Shown: positions 28,171-39,408, counted from the first letter of the stretch. The stretch: 64,000 bases of DNA from Pseudomonas fluorescens (GCF_001902145.1 NZ_MRST01000027.1:42427-106426), one strand, 5' to 3'. Program-made: numbers and translations. Notes: generated by a model from the letters alone, not told the origin.

Positions 28171-28257
28171 CGGGAGCAAGCTCCCTCGCCACAGGTCCAG
28201 CGTCGCCTCGAAGTTGTGTAGATACCGATGGCCATCGCAGGCAAGCCAGCTCCCACA
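28171..28257. repeat. REP-like elements and inverted fragment of the repeat's left end
   Basis: A REP variant (CGGGAGCAAGCTCCCTCG) lies at 28171-28193 and another REP half at 28237-28257. Between them, AGTTGTGTAGATACC (28212-28226) is the exact reverse complement of 27708-27722 in the core's left end. The stretch fills the gap between the repeat and the alcohol dehydrogenase gene and holds no gene. Confidence 0.75.
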
Positions 28258-28274
28258 TTTTTCCGGGTATTGGC

Positions 28275-29519
28275 TCAGAAGCCGGGAACGCCCTGTATAC
28301 GCAACTCAGGGGTCAGTTCGCCCACCGGTTCAGTGAGCGGCCGGTCGTCTCCCCCCGGCAGCAGGATCACCTTGCGACACTCCTCCTCAGCTTTATCAAA
28401 CAGTTCATAACCCCGCGCCGCCTGCTCCAAGGGCAGCCTGTGCGTGATGATCGCCTCCGGGTGCAGATGCCCCAGCTCGATATGCTCCAATAACTCCGGT
28501 AAGAACCGCTGCACATGGGTCTGGCCCATCTTGAAGGTCAGGCCCTTGTCGAAGGCATCGCCAAACATGAAGCCATGGATAAACCCGGCATACACCCCGG
28601 CGACGCTGACCACACCACCGCGGCGTACGGCGGCGATGCACTGGCGCAGGGCCTTGCCGCTGCTGCCCTCGATCTTGAGGGTGGTGAGCAGGGTTTCCGT
28701 GGTGCTGCCCTTGGCTTCGAAACCCACCGCGTCCACCACGCCATCGACGCCGCGCATGCCGGCCGTCTGACGGATGATGGTGTCAGCCGGGTCATCATCC
28801 TCTTCAAAATTGATCGGGATCACCCCGTAGGTTTTCTGCGCATAGGCCAAACGATACGGGTGGTCGTCGACCATGAAAATCTGCTCGGCGCCCAGCATGT
28901 GCGCGCAGGCTGCACTGAGCAGGCCCACGGGCCCGGCACCATAAATCGCCACGCTGGAGCCTTTGCCGATGCCGGCGTTGGTCACTGCCTGCCAGGCGGT
29001 GGGCAGGATATCGGAGAGGAACAGCACCTTCTCATCTGCCAGGGTGCCGGGCACCTTGAACGGCCCGGCATTGGCCTTGGGCACCCGCACCCACTCCGCC
29101 TGGCCGCCAGGTATACCGCCATACAGACGGCTGTAGCCAAATAGCGCGGCACCCGGCGGGATCGCTTTTTTATTCAGGATCGCGCCGCGCCCATCGTTGG
29201 TGGTTTCGCAGGCGGCGAATTGCTGGAGCTGGCAGAAAAAGCAATCGCCACAGGCAATCACGAACGGAATCACCACGCGGTCGCCGGGTTGCACAGCGGT
29301 AACTGCCGGGCCGGTTTCTTCGACGACACCCATGAACTCATGGCCGAAGATATCGCCGTGCTCCACGGTCGGGATCTTGCCACGGTACAGGTGCAGGTCC
29401 GAGCCACAGATCGCGGTGGCGGTGACCCGCAGAATGATGTCGTCGGGTTGTTCAATGATCGGATCGGGCACGGTATCGACCTGCACCTTGTGCGCGCCCT
29501 GGTAAGTCATCGCTCGCAT
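28275..29519 (-). CDS. Zinc-dependent alcohol dehydrogenase (formaldehyde/threonine dehydrogenase-like)
   Basis: The 414-residue medium-chain dehydrogenase has the catalytic-zinc residues in ICGSD and GHEF, the structural-zinc segment CGDCFFCQLQQFAACE, and a Rossmann motif (AIYGAGPVGLLSA) followed by an acidic residue that favours NAD. Length and insertions resemble glutathione-independent formaldehyde dehydrogenase relatives. It is the last of four genes in the same direction (33064 to 28275), 84 bp after the YbdK-like gene, so shared transcription is likely but not certain. The actual alcohol or aldehyde is unknown. Confidence 0.87.
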   Translation of the reverse strand: MRAMTYQGAHKVQVDTVPDPIIEQPDDIILRVTATAICGSDLHLYRGKIPTVEHGDIFGHEFMGVVEETGPAVTAVQPGDRVVIPFVIACGDCFFCQLQQFAACETTNDGRGAILNKKAIPPGAALFGYSRLYGGIPGGQAEWVRVPKANAGPFKVPGTLADEKVLFLSDILPTAWQAVTNAGIGKGSSVAIYGAGPVGLLSAACAHMLGAEQIFMVDDHPYRLAYAQKTYGVIPINFEEDDDPADTIIRQTAGMRGVDGVVDAVGFEAKGSTTETLLTTLKIEGSSGKALRQCIAAVRRGGVVSVAGVYAGFIHGFMFGDAFDKGLTFKMGQTHVQRFLPELLEHIELGHLHPEAIITHRLPLEQAARGYELFDKAEEECRKVILLPGGDDRPLTEPVGELTPELRIQGVPGF

Positions 29520-29603
29520 GCTCTGCGCTCCTGCCGTTGAGGGGTTACTAGTTAAGGGCCGAGCAGCCCCATCAGTGTTCCATCAACGTTGATCGACACC
29601 CGA

Positions 29604-30728
29604 TCAATGGTCGCCGCGACTCTGGGCCAACAGCTGGTCGACTACCAGGTGCAAGCTGCCAAGCGCATCGGCACCGCTGGCCTGGGCCTGGGCATGCCAG
29701 CGCAACTGCTCGGCCGCACTGTTGCCGCGTCGCAGCAAGGCCTCCAGGGTATCGAACAGCAGCGGCTCGCCCATGGCCTCTGCCGTGGCGGCAAAGGTCT
29801 GCCGGGCGCATTGCAGCCATTGCTCAGCGCTGCCCAGGCTGCCTGCGTCGTCTAACGCGAAGGTGCCAGCGGCCCCATAACGCTTGGCCTGCCAGCGATT
29901 TTCCTTGAGCAGCCAGCGCGCCTCGGCACTGAACCTGGCGCCAGGGCGCTGCATCGCGCAGGCATGGGTGACCATCACCCGAAACAGCGTGGCGAGGGCC
30001 AAGGCGTCCGTCAGCCGTGGGCAGGCGTCGGTCATGCGCAGTTCCAGGGTGGGATAACGTGCCGCTGGGCGAATGCCCCACCAGCCATTGCCATCGGCCT
30101 TGATCGCGCCGATGCGCTGTAACATGGCCAGGTAGCGCTGGTACTCGGCCCAATCGCTGAAATGTTCCGGCACACCCATGCGGGGCCACTCGTCGCAAGC
30201 GGCCTGGCGGTAGCTCATGAAGCCGCTGGGCGCGCCGTCCCAGAAAGGCGATGAGCAACTGAGCAGCAGCAACAACGGCAGCCACGGCGACACCTGATTC
30301 ATCACCGCGATGCGGTCCAACGCCTGCGGCACCTGCACATGCACATGCAGCCCGCACAACACACTGCGCCGCGCTACATACTGAATATCGTCGAACAGTT
30401 GCCGGAAATGCGCCTGATCGGTCGGCCGTTGCCCGCGCCAATCGGCCAGGGGATGGCTGCCGACGCACACCACACCGAGGCCGAGCTCAGCCAGGGATTG
30501 CGCCAGGTTGCCGCGCACTGCCCGCAAGTAATCCGCCGCTTCGCCGCTTGAAGTAAACACCGGTGAGGCCGCTTCGATCTGCCCTTGGAACATCTCAAAA
30601 GAGAAGCCCGCACCAATTGCTTCGCGGCAGGCCGCCAGCACCGCCGCCGAGGGCTCGCCGACCATCTGGCGGGTGTGCAGGTCAGTGATGAAGTATTCCT
30701 CTTCAATACCAAAGGTGAGCATCGGCAT
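29604..30728 (-). CDS. YbdK-type carboxylate-amine ligase (glutamate-cysteine ligase family 2)
   Basis: The 374-residue enzyme matches the GCS2/YbdK family: GIEEEYFI at the N terminus, the LCGLHVHVQVP metal-binding segment and LELRMTDACPR. Family members form an amide or peptide bond between a carboxylate and an amine using ATP; E. coli YbdK has weak gamma-glutamylcysteine synthetase activity. The ATG at 30728 abuts the methyltransferase stop with no gap, so it depends on coupling. The true substrates are unknown, and the neighbours suggest a small-molecule pathway. Confidence 0.88.
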   Translation of the reverse strand: MPMLTFGIEEEYFITDLHTRQMVGEPSAAVLAACREAIGAGFSFEMFQGQIEAASPVFTSSGEAADYLRAVRGNLAQSLAELGLGVVCVGSHPLADWRGQRPTDQAHFRQLFDDIQYVARRSVLCGLHVHVQVPQALDRIAVMNQVSPWLPLLLLLSCSSPFWDGAPSGFMSYRQAACDEWPRMGVPEHFSDWAEYQRYLAMLQRIGAIKADGNGWWGIRPAARYPTLELRMTDACPRLTDALALATLFRVMVTHACAMQRPGARFSAEARWLLKENRWQAKRYGAAGTFALDDAGSLGSAEQWLQCARQTFAATAEAMGEPLLFDTLEALLRRGNSAAEQLRWHAQAQASGADALGSLHLVVDQLLAQSRGDH

Positions 30729-31673
30729 TCAGCGCAGCCGGGTGACGGTCAGCGCGACCACGGCGATGCGCTCCACCTGCTCATAGCCTGGTTTTTCCAG
30801 CTCCTCACCGAAAACGTCCGGGTCCAGTTCGCGGTAGGTCCAGCCGTAGGCATCGCTGCCCAGCAATGGCTTGACCGCCTCGAGGAAAGGATCGCTGCCC
30901 GCCACCATCGCGACCCCGGTATACAGCAGCAGGCTACCGCCCAGGGCCAGGCGCCCGATGGATTCACTGACGATGCGCAGCGACAACTGCTCCCCCAGGG
31001 CGCCGCCGCCATGGCGATAGGCGCGCTGGCGGTCATCTTTCATGTACGGCGGGTTGGCGACGATCAGGTCGAATTCGCCCTCCACACTGGCCAGCACGTC
31101 ACTGTGGTACACGCTGACGTTATTCAGCGCGGCCAGCTCGGCATTCACCGCCGTCATGCGCAGGGCACGGGGGTTGATATCCACCGCCAGCACCTGGGCG
31201 TCATGCCGGGCTTTGGCAATCACCAGCGCGCCGACGCCGGCGCCACAGCCGATGTCCACAGCGCGCTTGAGCGGCTCGAAACGCTGTTGCAGATAGGCTT
31301 CGATCACGTGGGCAAAGCGGTAGCTGTCGGGGCCGAAAAACACCGCGTCCGCCTGGTCGGTGGGATAAGGCGAATGGGTGAACAGCAGCTCATCGAGGCT
31401 CGACCAACGCACCGTGCTGCGCCATAGCGCGCCGTGTTTTTCGATCACATCCGCTTGCTGCAACTCTTCACGCAAGGCCTCGGGCAGCAGGCCTTGATCG
31501 AACGGCATCGACCAACCGAACACATCGCGCAGCGTCATTGCCAGAGGCGTTGCCAGCCGCCGATAGACACGCTCGTGGGTCAAGGGCGTCGGTGTGATAA
31601 AGCGATAACCGCCCTCCTTCAACCCCCGGCCCAGGTTCAACAAGGCACGATCAGCCAGTTGTTGCGCAGACAT
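30729..31673 (-). CDS. Class I SAM-dependent methyltransferase (NPPY type)
   Basis: The 314-residue protein has a Rossmann-fold methyltransferase core with motif I VDIGCGAGVGAL, the acidic residue of VLAVDINP and motif IV VANPPYMK, as found in N-methyltransferases of the HemK/RlmG group. The N-terminal 120 residues are an extra domain. ATG 31673 follows AAGGAA; a longer in-frame reading to 31811 overlaps the upstream gene and has no family character. It starts 11 bp after the diiron-oxidase stop. An RNA or protein substrate is possible, but the operon suggests a metabolite. Confidence 0.85.
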   Translation of the reverse strand: MSAQQLADRALLNLGRGLKEGGYRFITPTPLTHERVYRRLATPLAMTLRDVFGWSMPFDQGLLPEALREELQQADVIEKHGALWRSTVRWSSLDELLFTHSPYPTDQADAVFFGPDSYRFAHVIEAYLQQRFEPLKRAVDIGCGAGVGALVIAKARHDAQVLAVDINPRALRMTAVNAELAALNNVSVYHSDVLASVEGEFDLIVANPPYMKDDRQRAYRHGGGALGEQLSLRIVSESIGRLALGGSLLLYTGVAMVAGSDPFLEAVKPLLGSDAYGWTYRELDPDVFGEELEKPGYEQVERIAVVALTVTRLR

Positions 31674-31684
31674 AGGCACATTCC

Positions 31685-33064
31685 TTAGCGCAGGCGCGCA
31701 CGCAGTTGGATAAAGCGGCGAGTGGCATACAGCCCGGCAGGCGTGCAATGACGGCGTGCCGACAGCCACGGGATCAACGCATTGAGCTGTTGCACATCGG
31801 GCAAGTTGCACAACGATTCCGCCAGGGCCTGGGTATCAGGATCCGCTGGACGATGCTGCTCGCGGGAAAACCGGCTGCCGCGTCCTGGCCGCACGGGCGG
31901 CACGCGTCCGCTGGCAACCCATTCACCGGCGATCCAGTCATGGATCAGTTGTTTCTCATAACCGCTGAACACCCCGAACATCGCCGCGCCAGCGCCCTCG
32001 ATCAATTGCCAGAAGCGGCTGTTGGCGGGGTCCTGGTTATGCTTGATCCAGCCCTTGTCTTCCAGGGCCTTGAGGAATGCGCCGATCTGCCCAGGCTGGG
32101 CCAGCCATTGGTTGACAGTCTGGCCTTCGAAGCGGCAATAGTCCGAATGCATGTGCTGGCCGAAGGCGCGCTTGCGTTCGAGCATCGCCACCACCTCGTC
32201 GTGCAGGTTGAACTGCTTGATCACAGACGTAGTACCCGGCCCCAGATCGTTCAGGCGGTAGCCAGCGGCCACCCGGCGATAGAAGTCTGCCCTGCCCTCG
32301 CCCAGCGGCAACAGGTTCAGCACCGATTGCGCCGCCTTGCTGGCGTGGCCACTGCTGGCGTTGTCGATGGTGACATGCAGCGTGAAGTAATAAGGGTCGA
32401 TGCCCAGCTCACTGAGTTCATAAGCGGTGATCAACAGGTGCAGCGGCAGTTGCTCGTAACCCAGGTTGAAGCCAATGACCTCCGGCAGGAACTCGTCGGC
32501 GCACACACCAAGCGCCAGTTGCAGGGCGCCTTGCAGGTAATGGTCATCCTCAAGGCCGGCTTCGCTGTCGGCATCGTGCTCGCTGAGCAACTTGCGGTAG
32601 ATCACCACATGGTTCTGCGCGGCTTCACCGTCGCCCAATTCCTCCAGGTAAGTGGTGAGCAGGCCGTCGAAGCGCTGGTCTTGCCAATAGCGCAGCAAGC
32701 CGTAGAGCCAGGCGCCGTCGACCTGTTTGGTTGGCGCAACGCACTGCAGGAAATACAACGCATGGGCCTTGCTCTGGAAATACCGCCGCGGCCCCCCTTG
32801 CCGGCGCTGTTCAAGGTAGTCGGCATAGGCCTGGGCCACCTCGGCGCAGCGCTGCTCGACCCAGGCCATCAGCTGTTCGGGCGCCTCTGGCAAGTCGCAG
32901 GCGGTTGCCTCTACCAGGGCCAAGTGATCGTGCAGGTATTCACGGGCAAGTTCGGTGGCGTCTCGGGTTTCGCCATGCAACTGTTGGTACATCCGTTGAT
33001 GGCGGCCCTGTGCCGAGTCGGTGAGGGAGGCCGGCTGGCCTGATAGCGCTGTAAGGAGTGTCAT
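31685..33064 (-). CDS. Haem-oxygenase-like diiron (HDO) family redox enzyme
   Basis: The 459-residue protein belongs to the iron-containing redox / Haem_oxygenas_2 group. The ligand-rich region AYELSELGIDPYYFTLH...DNASSGHA carries the E...H...D...H pattern of haem-oxygenase-like diiron oxidases and oxygenases. Extra N- and C-terminal segments make it longer than UndA or BesC-type enzymes. ATG 33064 was chosen over 33136 because GGAAA precedes it. It heads the operon with the methyltransferase, the ligase and the dehydrogenase. Known relatives oxidise or cleave amino acids and fatty acids; the substrate here is unknown. Confidence 0.8.
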   Translation of the reverse strand: MTLLTALSGQPASLTDSAQGRHQRMYQQLHGETRDATELAREYLHDHLALVEATACDLPEAPEQLMAWVEQRCAEVAQAYADYLEQRRQGGPRRYFQSKAHALYFLQCVAPTKQVDGAWLYGLLRYWQDQRFDGLLTTYLEELGDGEAAQNHVVIYRKLLSEHDADSEAGLEDDHYLQGALQLALGVCADEFLPEVIGFNLGYEQLPLHLLITAYELSELGIDPYYFTLHVTIDNASSGHASKAAQSVLNLLPLGEGRADFYRRVAAGYRLNDLGPGTTSVIKQFNLHDEVVAMLERKRAFGQHMHSDYCRFEGQTVNQWLAQPGQIGAFLKALEDKGWIKHNQDPANSRFWQLIEGAGAAMFGVFSGYEKQLIHDWIAGEWVASGRVPPVRPGRGSRFSREQHRPADPDTQALAESLCNLPDVQQLNALIPWLSARRHCTPAGLYATRRFIQLRARLR

Positions 33065-33240
33065 GATGGCAGTTTCCGCAAAGTCCGTTACAACGGGCCT
33101 CCCACAAGGTGGCCCCGCAAGAGCGCTCAACATCACGCGCTTCTAAAATGCAGAGCCTCGGGGTGTGCAGAAAATTCAAACGAGGTTGGGTTGTGGGGGA
33201 TAAGCGGTCGTTTTTAAGGGCTCACAAAACCAAAATACCT

Positions 33241-33338
33241 GTAGGAGCGAGCTTGCTCGCGAAAAACTCGCAGACGCCGCGTTTATTCAGGAAGCACGCG
33301 TTATCGTTGACGTTTTTCGCGAGCAAGCTCGCTCCTAC
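33241..33338. repeat. REPIN downstream of glpV
   Basis: Two inverted REP arms (GTAGGAGCGAGCTTGCTCGCG and its complement) with a ~50-bp spacer lie 20 bp past the glpV stop. With no other terminator visible, it may mark the operon's 3' end and stabilise the mRNA. The rest of the gap 33065-33240 shows no gene; it should hold the promoter of the diiron-oxidase operon. Confidence 0.85.
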
Positions 33339-33357
33339 AGGGGTTGAGGTGGCGCTA

Positions 33358-35100
33358 TTACTTACGTGCAGCCTCCCACTGCTTGAGCAGGTCGTTGTAG
33401 TTCACGGTTTCGCCCTGGGGCTTCTCGTTGGCCAGTTTCGGCTTCGGCGCACCCGGCTGGTCGAACCAGTATTGCGCGTCACGCTCGGGGTTCATTTTCG
33501 GGCCGCACACCGGTTGCACCTTGGAGCGTTCCAGGCGCGTCATGATCGCATCCTGCTCCTTGGCCAGGTTGTCCAGTGCCTGTTGCGGGGTTTTCTCGCC
33601 GCTGGCCGCTGCGGCAATATTGCTCCACCACAGCTGCGCCAGGCGCGGGTAGTCCGGCACGTTGGTGCCCGTCGGGGACCACTCGGTGCGGGCCGGGCTG
33701 CGGTAGAACTCCACCAGCCCCCCGAGTTTGGGCGCCATGTCGGTCATGGCCTGGGAGTTGATATCGGACTCACGAATCGGCGTCAGGCCAACGATGGTTT
33801 TCTTCAGCGACACCGTTTTTGAGGTCACAAACTGCGCGTAGAGCCAGGCCGCGAGTTTCTGCTTTTCGGGCGTGGACTTGAGGAAGGTCCAGGAACCTAC
33901 GTCCTGATAGCCCTTCTTCATGCCCTTTTCCCAATACGGCCCGACTGGGGAAGGTGCCATGCGCCATTTCGGCGTACCGTCTGCATTTACCACCGGCAAG
34001 CCCGGCTTGACCATGTCGGCGGTAAACGCGGTGTACCAGAAGATCTGCTGGGCGATGTTGCCCTGGGACGGCACCGGGCCGGATTCGGAGAAGGTCATGC
34101 CCGCCGCTTCCGGTGGTGCGTAGGCTTTCATCCAGTCCACGTATTTCTGCGTGGCGAATACCGCCGCCGGGCCGTTGGTGTCGCCGCCACGGGTGACGCT
34201 GGAGCCCACCGGGTGGCAGTCCTCCACACGAATGCCCCACTCGTCCACCGGCAAGCCGTTGGGCAAGCCCTTGTCACCGCCGCCGGCCATGGAGAACCAG
34301 GCGTCAGTGAAGCGCCAGCCCAGGGACGGGTCTTTCTTGCCGTAGTCCATGTGCCCATAGATGCGCTTGCCGTCGATTTCCTTGACGTCTTCGCTGAAGA
34401 ACTTGGCGATGTCCTCATAAGCCGACCAGTTCACCGGCACACCCAGGTCGTAGCCGTATTTCTCCTTGAACTTGGCCTTCAGCTCAGGCCGCTCGAACCA
34501 GTCGGCGCGGAACCAGTAGAGGTTGGCGAACTGCTGGTCGGGCAACTGGTAGATCTTGCCGTCCGGCGCGGTGGTGAAAGACAGACCGATAAAGTCCTTG
34601 AGGTCCAGGGTGGGCGAGGTGAAATCCTTGCCTTCGTTGGCCATCAGGTCGGTGATGGATTCGGTCTTGCCGTAGCGAAAGTGCGTACCGATCAAGTCGG
34701 AATCGTTGACCCAGCCGTCATAGATGTTCTTGTCGGACTGCATCTGGGTTTGCAGCTTCTCCACCACGTCGCCTTCCTGCAGCAGGTCATGGGTCAGCTT
34801 GATACCGGTGATTTCACTGAAGGCCTTGGCCAGCACCTTGGATTCGTACTCGTGGGTGGTGAGGGTTTCCGACACCACGTTGATCTTCATCCCACGGAAC
34901 GGCTCCGACGCCTTGATAAACCACTTCAACTCCTCCAGCTGTTGGGCTTCGGTAAGGGTCGAAGGTTTGAACTCGCTGCCGATCCATTTTTTCGCGGCAT
35001 CTTCATACGCATCGGCCCAGGCCGAAGCGCTCAAACCACTGAGGGCCAGTACGGCGGCCAATGAAATGCTATGTCGCAGCTTATTGTTTTTATTCAACAT
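33358..35100 (-). CDS. glpV: ABC transporter substrate-binding protein, glycerol type
   Basis: The 580-residue periplasmic binding protein has a signal peptide (about 1-29, ASAWA) and a large type-II binding-protein fold. Its length and operon partners match GlpV of the GlpSTPQUV glycerol importer described in Rhizobium leguminosarum. Two cysteines late in the protein (VQPVCGPKMN and an earlier VEDCHP) could form a disulfide. ATG 35100 follows a GGAGG site at 5 bp. The gene is flanked on both sides by REPINs, unlike the rest of the operon. Glycerol specificity is by family. Confidence 0.88.
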   Translation of the reverse strand: MLNKNNKLRHSISLAAVLALSGLSASAWADAYEDAAKKWIGSEFKPSTLTEAQQLEELKWFIKASEPFRGMKINVVSETLTTHEYESKVLAKAFSEITGIKLTHDLLQEGDVVEKLQTQMQSDKNIYDGWVNDSDLIGTHFRYGKTESITDLMANEGKDFTSPTLDLKDFIGLSFTTAPDGKIYQLPDQQFANLYWFRADWFERPELKAKFKEKYGYDLGVPVNWSAYEDIAKFFSEDVKEIDGKRIYGHMDYGKKDPSLGWRFTDAWFSMAGGGDKGLPNGLPVDEWGIRVEDCHPVGSSVTRGGDTNGPAAVFATQKYVDWMKAYAPPEAAGMTFSESGPVPSQGNIAQQIFWYTAFTADMVKPGLPVVNADGTPKWRMAPSPVGPYWEKGMKKGYQDVGSWTFLKSTPEKQKLAAWLYAQFVTSKTVSLKKTIVGLTPIRESDINSQAMTDMAPKLGGLVEFYRSPARTEWSPTGTNVPDYPRLAQLWWSNIAAAASGEKTPQQALDNLAKEQDAIMTRLERSKVQPVCGPKMNPERDAQYWFDQPGAPKPKLANEKPQGETVNYNDLLKQWEAARK

Positions 35101-35132
35101 AGAGACCTCCAGGTTAATTTCAAACGGGGCTT

Positions 35133-35244
35133 GTAGGAGCGAGGGGGACGCCTAGTTCTTGCTCGCGAAAAACTCAAAGACACCGCGGGCTACCAGGAGC
35201 ACTGCGTTATCGTTGACGATTTTCGCGAGCAAGCTCGCTCCTAC
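35133..35244. repeat. REPIN between glpU and glpV with interrupted left arm
   Basis: The right arm is a full REP (CGCGAGCAAGCTCGCTCCTAC). The left arm matches the 33241 copy except for about 14 inserted bases after GTAGGAGCGAG. It lies within the operon, downstream of glpU and upstream of the glpV ribosome-binding site. Confidence 0.8.
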
Positions 35245-35258
35245 AGGGTCGTAAAGAC

Positions 35259-35534
35259 CTAGCCCCAACGCATCACACTCAACAGCCATACCAGGGAGAG
35301 CGCGGACGCCACCCAGATGCTCCAGTCGGTAACGCCAATGACCAGCAAATGCAGGTAGGCGCTGCCGAGAAGACCGATAAACAAGCGATCGCCACGGGTG
35401 GTGCTGATCGGCAGCCAACCGCGCCGCGGGATACTCGGCGAACGCAATTCCCAAGTGGTCATGCCCGCCAGAATCAGGGCGATACCGCCAAAGAACAACG
35501 CTGTGGGGGTGGTCCAGGCCATCCATTCCATCAT
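35259..35534 (-). CDS. glpU: DUF2160 membrane protein of the Glp transporter
   Basis: The 91-residue protein has two to three hydrophobic helices and is a DUF2160 protein, the small membrane subunit found between the permease and binding-protein genes in glpSTPQUV operons. ATG 35534 (or the ATG directly after it) follows AGAGGAG. It lies 8 bp past glpQ. Its role is not established; association with the permeases is inferred. Confidence 0.88.
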   Translation of the reverse strand: MMEWMAWTTPTALFFGGIALILAGMTTWELRSPSIPRRGWLPISTTRGDRLFIGLLGSAYLHLLVIGVTDWSIWVASALSLVWLLSVMRWG

Positions 35535-35542
35535 CGACTCCT

Positions 35543-36343
<801 letters not shown>

Positions 36344-36353
36344 GTTGGCGGCC

Positions 36354-37216
<863 letters not shown>

Positions 37217-37220
<4 letters not shown>

Positions 37221-38314
37221 GGCGCCACCTCCAGCAGGTAATCGTCGGCGTAGAGCATCAGCCATTGCGCGGGGAAGCTGATGGAGGCCTTCCCTTCCGG
37301 CACCGGCTTGTCCTCGGCCAGGCGCACCTTGAGCGTGGCGCCATCAAGGTTGAGGGTCATGATCTTGTAGGTGCCGAGGTCTTCCACATGTACGACGTCG
37401 GCTTGCAGGGCGTCAGGGTTGTACTCGTCCCACACGTGGATAAATTCCGGACGAATGCCGACCTGGAGCTTTTTGTAGTCGGTGGTGTTGAGACGTTGCT
37501 GCATCGCTTCGGACAGCGGCAACAGGGTATTGGCGAACCCTACACCGCCAGCTCTGACCTGCACCTCAATCAGATTCATCCCAGGGCTACCGATGAAGTA
37601 ACCGACAAAGGTGTGGCTGGGCCGCTCGAACAATTCACGCGGCGTACCGAACTGCACGATTTGCCCGCCATACATCACCGCGATCTTGTCGGCGAACGTG
37701 GAGGCTTCCAACTGATCGTGGGTGACGTAGACCATGGTGATATTGAATTGCTCGTGAATCTGCTTGAGCTTGCGCCGCAGTTTCCACTTCAGGTGCGGGT
37801 CGATCACTGTCAGCGGCTCATCGAACAGAATGGCCGACACGTCATCGCGCACCAGGCCACGGCCCATGGAGACTTTCTGTTTTTCATCGGCGGTGAGGTT
37901 GCGGGCTTTTTTGCTCAGCAGGTTTTGCAGGTCGAGGACTTCGGCGATCTCCTGCACCTTGCTGTGAATTTTCGCCTCAGCCATGCCCTGGTTGCGCAGC
38001 GGGAACGCCAGGTTGTCGAACACCGTCATGGTGTCGTACACCACCGGGAACTGGAACACCTGGGCGATATTGCGTTTTTCCGGAGTGAGCTCGTTGACCA
38101 CTTGGGTATCGAACAGCACCTGGCCTTCGGACGGGCTGAGCAGACCGGAAATGATATTGAGCAGCGTGGACTTGCCGCAGCCTGACGGCCCGAGCAAGGC
38201 GTAGGCACCGCCCTGCTCCCACACGTGGTTCATTTCCCGAATGGCGTAGTCTTCTGGCCCTGTGGGCGTAGGGCTGTAGCTATGGGCCAGGTTGCGCAAA
38301 TGGATCTCGGCCAT
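37217..38314 (-). CDS. glpT: ABC transporter ATPase with degenerate signature motif
   Basis: The 365-residue MalK-like ATPase has an intact Walker A (GPSGCGKST), Walker B (AILFDEPL), the H-loop His (YVTHDQ) and a C-terminal TOBE-like regulatory domain. The ABC signature is not LSGGQ but LTADEKQ (checked on the nucleotide sequence at about 37880-37915). The partner ATPase has a good signature but a changed H-loop, so the two should form one competent and one degenerate ATP site. The ATG shares one base with the upstream stop (TGATG). Confidence 0.92.
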
Positions 38315-39408
38315 CAGGCAACCCTCGCGACACGGCGTCCGGGGGCCTGGACCAAGCGGCCCTGACCATCGAACACAAACAGTTTATGGGTGGGGATATA
38401 CACGCGGATCGGCGCGTCGACATCGTACTCATGCACCCCCGGCAGGTGCAGCACCAGCAGGAAATGCTCACTGCGCACATGCAGGAAGGTTTCCGAGCCG
38501 CTGATTTCGGCGACTTCCACGGTCACCGCCAGCTCCAGGTCATCATCGTTACTGGGCACCAGGCTGATATGGCTGGGGCGCACGCCAAAGCGGAATTCGC
38601 CTTCGCCGATAGGACGCAGGTCAACATTGAGTGGGAAATGTACGAAATTGGCGAAGCTCACTTCGTTACCGCTGATGCGCCCTGGCATCAGGTTGATCGG
38701 CGGCTCGGAGAACAGCTCAGCGGCGAGCACGGTTTGCGGCTGGTGATAGACCTCGGCAGCCTTGCCGCTCTGGATCACCCGCCCCTCGTGAAGAATGGTA
38801 GTGGTGCCACCCAAGGCCAGGGCTTCGTTGGGCTCGGTGGTGGCATAAATGGCGATGGTGTGGCGCGCCTTGAACAGTTCGCGCATTTCCTGGCGCAGCT
38901 CTTCGCGCAGTTTGTAGTCCAGGTTGACCAGCGGCTCATCGAACAGAATCAGTTCGGCGTCTTTCACCAGGGCGCGGGCCATGGCGGTGCGTTGCTGCTG
39001 GCCACCGGATAGCTCCAAGGGGTGGCGCTGCAGGAATTTCTCGATGCGCAGCATCTTGGCGGTTTCCAGCACCTTGCTCTGGATCACCTCCTGGGACACA
39101 CCGGCCTGGCGCAACGGCGAGGCGATGTTCTCGAACACGGTCATGGTCGGGTAGTTGATGAACTGCTGGTAGACCATCGAGACGTTGCGCAGGCGCACCG
39201 GCTTTTGCGTGACATCCACGCCGTTCATCAGGATGCGGCCGCTGTCGGGCTTGTCCAGGCCGGCCATCAGGCGCATCAGGCTGGTCTTGCCAGACAGGGT
39301 GCGACCGAGCAGGACGTTGAAAGAACCGGCTTCGAACCGCAGGTTGGCGTCGTCGATCCAGGTTTGGCCGTCGACAACGCGGGAGACATGTTCCAGGGTC
39401 AATGACAT
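38314..39408 (-). CDS. glpS: ABC transporter ATPase with altered H-loop
   Basis: The 364-residue ATPase has a variant Walker A (GRTLSGKTS), a perfect signature (LSGGQQQR) and Walker B (LILFDEPL). The H-loop His is replaced by Thr (YATTEP for Y-THD, confirmed at about 38840). It is the first gene of the importer operon. ATG 39408 begins MSLTLEH with AAAGG upstream; the frame stays open far upstream by chance across the divergent regulator. A sigma-54 promoter lies 46 bp before the start. Confidence 0.92.
   Translation of the reverse strand: MSLTLEHVSRVVDGQTWIDDANLRFEAGSFNVLLGRTLSGKTSLMRLMAGLDKPDSGRILMNGVDVTQKPVRLRNVSMVYQQFINYPTMTVFENIASPLRQAGVSQEVIQSKVLETAKMLRIEKFLQRHPLELSGGQQQRTAMARALVKDAELILFDEPLVNLDYKLREELRQEMRELFKARHTIAIYATTEPNEALALGGTTTILHEGRVIQSGKAAEVYHQPQTVLAAELFSEPPINLMPGRISGNEVSFANFVHFPLNVDLRPIGEGEFRFGVRPSHISLVPSNDDDLELAVTVEVAEISGSETFLHVRSEHFLLVLHLPGVHEYDVDAPIRVYIPTHKLFVFDGQGRLVQAPGRRVARVA

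Noticed and set aside
31706..33043. A 445-codon plus-strand frame
   Set aside because: It is antisense to the diiron-oxidase gene, which has clear family motifs on the minus strand.
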